DNA of 64,000 nt, taken from Macrolepiota albuminosa (lineage: Eukaryota > Basidiomycota > Agaricomycetes > Agaricales > Agaricaceae). Under the pieces are notes generated by a model that was not told where the DNA came from, searched no databases, and saw only the letters and a program-made list of their open reading frames with translations. Positions 57,802 through 64,000 of the stretch are shown piece by piece; the first letter of the stretch is position 1, and every line of letters begins with the position of its first letter. Position numbers and translations under genes: made by a program. The stretch is from the NCBI GenBank assembly GCA_027475525.1, contig JAMWFC010000055.1:3001042-3065041 (forward strand), read 5' to 3'.

Positions 57802-58278
57802 GTAAAAAAGCAGAATGGAGAGAACCTGAAAGATGACACAAAAAGATAGATAACCGATAATCGCGGGTAGTCCTCCATGTGATATAAAACCGGCTCATTG
57901 TCCTTTTTAGCCGAAGTTCGCGTTGATATCAAGATCACCAAACGAAGTTACTCGAGACCCTCGCAGTCGAGGAAACTTCAATAATCGCAGAGAGGTTGAT
58001 TTAACATTCTAACACTTTATTATGTGGTTCGAGGAAATGCGTGACAAATTCTTAAAATCAAGGGCGCAAGACAACCACAACCACGAGATACTGAGGCAGT
58101 TTATTTTGCATGTCGGACAAATTCTGCAGCAAGATCTCCAAAGTTGCCAGCCTGTCTCGTTTAGTTCCACATTCCCGCTTAACTTCTCACTCATCTCCGC
58201 ATCTCGGTCTTCCAACAGATCTGCCAAACAAAGCGCAATCACCCTAAGTGAACTCCAGACTGAAGCCAAGCGTACACG
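57802..58278. other. Tnp2 upstream region and possible small exon
   Basis: On the minus strand TTTTATATCAC (about 57885-57895) sits ~90 bp before the Tnp2 ATG, a TATA candidate. Farther up, minus-strand LADLLEDRDAEMSEKLSGNV (58009-58269) has coiled-coil character and could be a leftover exon of the next gene. Not firmly coding. Confidence 0.35.
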
Positions 58279-61200
58279 CTAAGGAGCGACATGTCCAGAC
58301 ACTCTGCCATCGCCTTCATTACTAGGGGTACTCCGTGGAACACGAAGCACGCTACGGACACCGCCGCGCATCGAGGAACCACCACGTCCGCGCGTCGGAG
58401 TACTTCTGGGTCCAAGACCACTCAAGCCGGCAGAAGTTGTTGAGGGAGATGGTTGTGGATGTTCCACGTGTAAGGAGTACTTCTGGGTCCAAGACCACTC
58501 AAGCCGGCAGAAGTTGTTGAGGGAGATGGTTGTGGATGTTCCACGTGTAAGGCGGCAGGAAGCTCTTCGGCTCTAGGAGCGACATGTCCAGACACTCTGC
58601 CATCGCCTTCATTACTAGGGGTACTCCGTGGAACACGAAGCACGCTACGGACACCGCCGCGCATCGAGGAACCACCACGTCCGCGCGTCGGAGTACTTCT
58701 GGGTCCAAGACCACTCAAGCCGGCAGAAGTTGTTGAGGGAGATGGTTGTGGATGTTCCACGTGTAAGGCGGCAGGAAGCTCTTCGGCTCTGGAACCTATT
58801 AGTCGCTGAGAACGACGTGGATCGTGGGTGATAAATCTGTCCCGCGATCGAGCGCTGGGGTTCGTGTGCACACGGGGCGGAATTGTGATTACATGTTTTC
58901 CAGTAAGTTGGGCAATGGAAATCCGTGCTTTCGCTCTCTGAAGCTGTGGCACAGACCTTCTAGGGGTAGATACAAGAGTGGCGGACGATACAACGTGAGA
59001 GTCAAGAGACGAGGAAGGTGCTGCGGTTCGGGTGGCTCCGCGAGCGGGTAGGGAATCAGTTTCGTCGACATTCATGTTGTCCGGCTCTTCCTGGTAGGGG
59101 AAGCTCTCACCCTCGTCTGCTCCAGGTGTTCCCAAATCATCACGATCGTCCTCGGCTTCTTGATCATGGGCCTAGAGCTGATCAGAACGGGTTAAGAGAG
59201 AAGGACATAACAATCTTACTTCTTGTTGGCCTTGAAGCGACACCGACACCGACTCAGATGCTGGTGCTGACTGAGCCGGTATTGTCTTGAGCAAGTCCAG
59301 CTTGGCAGTTAGAATGATCTTCTCAGCTTCAACAACTTGCAGTCGAGTCCTGGCGTTGATCAATTCGGAATCCATCGACTCCACTTTGGCTTTGTAATTG
59401 GTAGTCGAGACACGGGCTGCAGATAGAATGTCCTCTACAGACGCCTTATCCTGCCGCACCTTGTGCAATTCCTTCTCGGGGTGAGCTATTGTGCTTGGAA
59501 GGAAAGAACAAATACCAACGTTCTTTAATTCTCGAACCTCATTTTCCCTTTCTTGAAGTGTCTGTCAAATACGACAAGTGTAAGCAAAGGCAGATCACAA
59601 CAGAATGAGGTCAAACTCACTGCTGACAATGACAAAGCAGTTGAGGAGTTTGTTTGCATAGCTGACAACTCGTTGCGTAACTGGTGAATGATATCGTCCT
59701 TGGACGAGAGCTCCGTTGAAGCTTGCCGTTCGAAAGCATCCTTCAGGAGCTGAATATCGTAGAGATCCTTTTTGATTTGCGACAACTCAGAAGTGAGGTC
59801 TTGAATGGTACTACCCTTTGCCTCAGAGGCCTGATTGGCGGCTGCCTAGAAAAGCTGATTCAATAGGTGTGATTAAAAATAGTTGAAAGGGGCCATACCT
59901 CTGCCTGTTCTAATTCATATCTGATCCGTGCTGATGACGCAGCTTCAGCATCAAGTTTGTTGGAAAGTTCGACTCGTAATGCTTGGACCTCATCCAGTTT
60001 CAGTTTATTTTCTTGTAGCTCCGCGTCTTTCTCCAGAGTCATTTTAAGCAAGTTTTCGTTGGCTGCCTGAAATGCAAAGTTACAATGAGAAGGGATATAT
60101 TATAGAGCAGGTACAGATATATATACCTTTAGATTGAGTCTCATAGATTCAAGTTCGGCGTTGAAACCGGCCACGAGAGCATTTTTTTCGCTGTCAGTCG
60201 CTTCCAGTACTTCTTGCAACTCTGAATTGGTGACCTGAAGGTTAGCTTCAAGCTCCGATAAGGACGCAGCTTCAAGTTCGAGCTTGGCGGAAAGTTCGAT
60301 CCGACTTGATTCAGTCGCGTCTAATCTCAGCTTATTTTCTTCTAGTTCCGCGTCTTTCACTTCAATTATTTTAAGCAAGCTCTCGTGGACTGTCTGAAGT
60401 GCAAAGCTACAATGAGAAGGGGTTATATCAGAGTCAGTATAGAATGATTGACCTTCATAGATGTAAGTTCGGCTTTGAGATCAGCCACGAGAGAATTTGT
60501 TATGTTTAGCTGGTCTTCGAGCTTCACATTGAGAGCATCTTTTTCGGAGCTCATCGTGTCCAGTTTAGATTCCATGCTTTGCAATTCGTCTCTTGCCCCC
60601 TTGAGCTGAGCTTCGAGATCGGCCTTGAGAACATTCTGTTGAAAGATCTCCTTGGCCGCCGTTTCGTTTGCGTGCTTTCAAGCAACAGCAAAAAAGAGCT
60701 ACAATGAGAAGGGATAGATCATAGAGCAAGTACCGATATACCTTCAAATGGACTTTCATAGATGCAAGTTTGGCGATGAAACCGGTCACAAGAGCATTTT
60801 TTTCGCCGTCAATCGCTTCCAGTGCTTCTTGCAACTCTGAATTGGTGACCTTAAGGTTAGCTTCAAGCTCCGATGAGGACGCAGCTTCAAGTTCGAGCTT
60901 GGCGGAAAGTTCTACCCGACTTGATTCAGTCGCGTCTAATGTCAACTTATTTTCTTCTAGTTCCGCGTCTTTCACTTCAATTATTTTAAGCAAGCTCTCG
61001 TGGACTGTCTGAAGTGCAAAGCTACAATGAGAAGGGGTTATATCAGAGTCAGTATAGAATGATTGACCTTCATAGATGTAAGTTCGGCTTTGAGATCAGC
61101 CACGAGAGAATTTGTTATGTTTAGCTGGTCTTCGAGCTTCACATTGAGAGCATCTTTTTCGCGGCTCGTCGTGTCCAGTTTGTATTCCATGCTTTGCAAT

Positions 61201-62465
61201 TCGTCTCTTGCTTCCTTGAGCTCAGCTTCAAGATCAGCCTTGAGTGTTTAAAGCAGCGGTGAGAAGAGAACATTGTGACGATTGTAGAATACCATACTTG
61301 GAGAGCAACTTTCTCATCATTTAACGCAGTCCGCTCGCGTTGGAGAGCGTCCCTATTATAAGAAATCACTTCGATGTCATGGTCTCTCTTTGCAATCTCT
61401 TCAAGCGCTTTGTTGAGTGCCTCAGTCGTTCCTTCTTTTTGGTTCTGAACAGCAATGGTAAGAGGAAACCGCAAAAAAAGATTATAAGACGTACCTTCAA
61501 GAGGTCATTGGAAGATTGTAAATAATCCTGAGCAAGCTTCAACTCAAGAATGATATTGTCCTTTGTCGAGACTTCGTCATTGGCAACAGATAACCGACGG
61601 TTGAGGTCGCACAGGATGCCCGAAGATGTCTCTGTAGCCTGCAACTGTTTATGTAGGCAATCCCTTTCTGCTTCAAGAGTTGCCAATGCGGCCGCTTGAC
61701 TTTCGAACTCCTTCCTCGTTACGATCCCAGTACCTTTCCCTGTTCTGGAATAAGCTTTTTGCACCGCAATCATCTCGGCCGCGATCATCTCGGCCTCTTT
61801 CTTTGCATCCTACAAAGCGGATGAGAGGAGATGCAGTTGCTAAGCAGTCTAGAATATACCTTCCGGCGACCTTTCAACAACACGAGGAGATCATCTTTCT
61901 CCTGCACAAGAGTGTCCAAATCGGTCTTCATCTTCTGAAAGTCAGCATCTCTCTCTTCGGTCTTCTCCGACTCCCTAATTTCCAGCTCCTAAAACGCACA
62001 AGGGTGAGAGAAGACATAACAACAAGTGGGATGCGGCACACCTTTAATGCACGTTCGTAAGAGGATTGTCTGGCCTCTGACATCGCTTCAATGGTCTTGA
62101 TTTCGCCTTGCGACACGGTCAATTTGTATTTAATCCTATTCAGCTCAAGGTCTTTTTCCTCAAGCTTTTGCTGGAGATGGGCAATCTCGCCATTGACTTC
62201 AGTCCCATTGATGCCATTGGCGCGAGAATTCTGGGCCAATCACGTCAATATATTACTGGGATGGATGGGAGAGAAAACGAACAGAAGCAAAGACGCACGA
62301 AGCAACAATATCGTCGTCGTCGCCTCGGGCGCGCTTCCGTGATCGTGAAGGGACGCCAACATCGCGATTCATATCAGCGGCCGGAAGCGGCGTATAAAAC
62401 GGGGGATCAGGTTCCATAGCTACAGTTTCGCTGTTGTTGATACCAGGGAGCTGAAGACCAATCAT
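58279..62465 (-). CDS. Long multi-exon coiled-coil protein
   Basis: Likely ATG at 62465 (MIGLQLPGINNSETVAMEPD, then a basic SRSRKRARGDDDD patch). Many exons with short introns follow, each encoding heptad-rich helix: EIAHLQQKLEEKDLELNRIK, ALATLEAERDCLHKQLQATE, LNKALEEIAKRDHDIEVISY, two copies of the pair (VKDAELEENKL.. / LNVKLEDQLNITNSLVADLK), DIIHQLRNELSAMQTNSS, then a disordered tail rich in Pro, Ser and Arg (58422-59135) with 72-residue repeats ending SGHVAP and a stop at 58279-58281. The protein may exceed 1000 residues. No catalytic domain seen; a structural or scaffold role is a guess. Exon borders are approximate. Confidence 0.72.
58282..58790. repeat. 216-bp tandem repeat with an extra perfect 77-bp duplication
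   Basis: A unit starting AGGAGCGACATGTCCAGACA occurs at 58282 and 58575. The first also contains a perfect 77-bp doubling (58398-58474 and 58475-58551), so the spacing is 293 = 216 + 77. Without the 77-bp copy the repeat would be in frame (72 codons) and the coiled-coil tail would read through to the stop at 58279. Confidence 0.92.
60100..61255. repeat. Intragenic tandem exon duplication, 615-bp spacing
   Basis: Exon-intron-exon units near 60100-60640 and 60715-61255 are close copies. For example, TTAAGCAAGCTCTCGTGGAC is at 60371 and 60986. Intron text is duplicated too (GAGAAGGGGTTATATCAGAG). 615 is a multiple of three, so the coil is lengthened without a frame change. Confidence 0.9.
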
Positions 62466-63307
62466 GGAAGTCGAAAATGTTTTATAGCGTCTTCGAGCAA
62501 GGGGAAAGTAATGTCACCAAACTGAAAGGGAGATATCAAACACGCTTATGACGAAAGGGAGATATCATACACGTTTACATTCCGAACTCCGACTCTTTGT
62601 CGATGTCTCCAACCTTTTGTCAATATATTGAAAGAAAGAAAAGGGCTTTGATAGCTCACCCACGCGCTTTGTTTCCCGTGCATGAACACGCTCATCTCTT
62701 GCAAACACGCTAATCGCCTCGCACTCGTATCGAAAAGGGACGAGTGTGTAACGAAAGAAATGAAAGAACAATTGAAGGCCCCAAATAGATTATGTAATGA
62801 ACCAGGACAAGGGGTCTTTGTCCTAAAAGCTGAATCGAATGCCAAAGCAGCAAATGCCAAAGCATGATTGTGGAGATAGACATATAATCATCGCGCGAGG
62901 GCGTGAAACACCAGAGAGGAAACCAGAACATTCACAGGATCAAAAACTCACTAATCTGTTCCGTTGAGCTGCTGCTGACTTTGACGCCGATGGTGTCAGA
63001 TTATATAACACCATGGAAGTCCCCACAAGAGAGACGTCAGAAACCCATATGCCACATTGAACAAGGACACTTACCTTGACATATGCCAAAGCCGACGTAG
63101 ATCAGATTCACCGGGAAATATTCACCTGCCTACCTCCAAACCATGTTGGTTTATTGACAGACGTATCCAATATATGCGTCGGTCCGACAACTTGAAAGAT
63201 TCATAATCATGAAATCAAGTGTCAGGATCGCCTACTATGAGGGTATCAAAATAGTCTAATCACGTCCATGATATAATTTATGTCAACAGGCAACTACTGG
63301 TACATAT
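62466..63307. other. Intergenic region between two minus genes
   Basis: Short frames only (62546-62860 minus, 62710-62931 minus). It should contain the promoter of the coiled-coil gene just above 62465. No clear TATA box or other site identified. Confidence 0.45.
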
Positions 63308-63986
63308 TCAAGCAATTACTACAACTGAATCTCTAGACGTCGTTATAGGTGCACCTCCTCCATCTGGTGAAAACACACAGTCGGCTTCCTGAGCTTTACC
63401 AAGAGCCAAGACTTTGCCTGATACACCCATGAACAAACCATCCATAATCATAACCTTTTCTCCCCTGACAGAGGGTCGCGTTGGAGTGACATACTTCGGA
63501 GGCACACGGAGCTTAATATGATTAACTTGGACCAACGCAAAAGAACCTTCTGTTCCGACCCATAACCCCCTTCTGCCTTCATAGTCACCATTTTTCCAAC
63601 CCGGATCGTTAAGCATAGGACTCGTATGGAATAATTGCACTTTAACCTTTTTTCCAGTGAAGTTTTTGTCATCCATCCATGCACAATATGCTGACAGATT
63701 GTAAGACACGTGAGACTGTTCAAGTTTGAGAAAACGTACAAAATGCGGAAGATGGATTTGGAGTTTGCGAAGATGGGTTCCATGCAGGACTAAGATACAG
63801 GCTCGATGCAGGAGGAAGAGGAGTTGAAGCTACCAAAGGAACCGAGGACAGAGGTATGTTGGACCTAGGCGGCGAATTATTGGGAGGCAGTTGGTCACTG
63901 ACCAGCAGCTTGATGTCTTCGAAACCAACCGCTGCGTTTTCGAGGATCAACGGTTTCATGTTCCGGTCGTGACTGAAGGGGATCAT
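63308..63986 (-). CDS. KOW-motif protein, related to SPT5-like fungal proteins, partial
   Basis: Minus strand. From at least 63986: LILENAAVGFEDIKLLVSDQ, then a Pro/Ser-rich stretch ending SPAWNPSSQTPNPSSAF. A GTACGT...TGTCAG intron (about 63690-63738) leads to AYCAWMDDKNFTGKKVKVQL, GRRGLWVGTEGSFALVQVNH and GEKVMIMDGLFMGVSGKVLA, a KOW-like RNA/protein-binding motif. The stop is at 63308. The PAWNPSSxTP and KOW parts resemble the C-terminal end of fungal Spt5-like proteins. The gene probably begins beyond the window, so the start at 63986 is provisional. Confidence 0.55.
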
Positions 63987-64000
63987 TACATATATGATCA

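Noticed and set aside
53500..58270. CACTA terminal inverted repeats around the Tnp2 gene
   Set aside because: I looked for CACTA...TAGTG ends on both sides and found no convincing pair.
1..64000. CRISPR arrays, rRNA genes and tRNA genes
   Set aside because: No regularly spaced repeats with unique spacers, no rRNA-like blocks and no plausible cloverleaf were seen. The tandem repeats here are head-to-tail duplications.

Overview
The window reads as repeat-dense nuclear DNA of a filamentous basidiomycete, most likely an agaricomycete. The evidence is short GT-AG introns of about 40-60 bases, a NACHT-WD40 (STAND/NLR) gene, a Tnp2-type CACTA transposase, a PIF1-type Helitron helicase, a DIRS-like tyrosine-recombinase retroelement, Ty3 and LINE elements, Tc1/mariner copies, and a large JmjC protein of the agaric type. 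No prokaryotic features, CRISPR array or tRNA gene were recognised. The species cannot be named from the sequence alone.

Layout. 0-3.3 kb: the 3' part of a decayed Helitron (helicase followed by a cysteine-protease-like domain). 3.5-8.1 kb, minus: a JmjC-domain pseudogene whose in-frame stops mostly look like CGA to TGA changes. 8.1-10.8 kb: unassigned DNA with an imperfect tandem repeat. 10.8-37.3 kb: an AT-rich, CpG-poor graveyard. It holds a LINE split by an LTR-like insert, a Tc1 element, a nested Ty3 element (5' LTR at 25.1-25.6 kb, pol running down to 20 kb), and dead pieces of ordinary host genes (ABC transporter, NOP4/RBM28-like, ATG18). It also holds one copy of a 2-kb duplicated block, solo LTRs, and a WD40-NACHT NLR gene with two nonsense codons. 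38.1-44.4 kb: a nearly complete CpG-rich DIRS/PAT-like element with split direct repeats in A1-ORFs-B1-A2-B2 order. 44.4-53 kb: a mosaic of partial host genes (NADP-glutamate dehydrogenase, hybrid histidine kinase, amidohydrolase, an unknown acidic protein), the CpG-rich copy of the 2-kb block with an intact spliced membrane-protein gene, and a CpG-poor island at 46.3-48.4 kb. 54-57.8 kb, minus: a Tnp2 transposase gene with few lesions. 58.3-62.5 kb, minus: a multi-exon coiled-coil gene. 63.3-64 kb, minus: a KOW-like gene running to the window edge.

Three threads tie the window together. First, a cytosine-deamination signature (CpG to TpG/CpA, as in RIP-like or methylation-driven mutation) can be read directly by comparing the two copies of the 2-kb block. 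It also explains knocked-out catalytic residues in the LINE, Ty3 and DIRS enzymes. Second, five perfect tandem duplications of exactly 77 bases occur in unrelated sequence. Removing one copy restores a reading frame at the two coding sites, so these may be assembly joins (77 is a common de Bruijn k-mer size) rather than biology. Third, the solo-LTR family shows presence or absence of a 63-bp segment with exact GT...AG ends, consistent with an intron in the LTR leader. The elements are mostly inactive. The membrane protein, coiled-coil, Tnp2 and KOW-like genes look the most intact.
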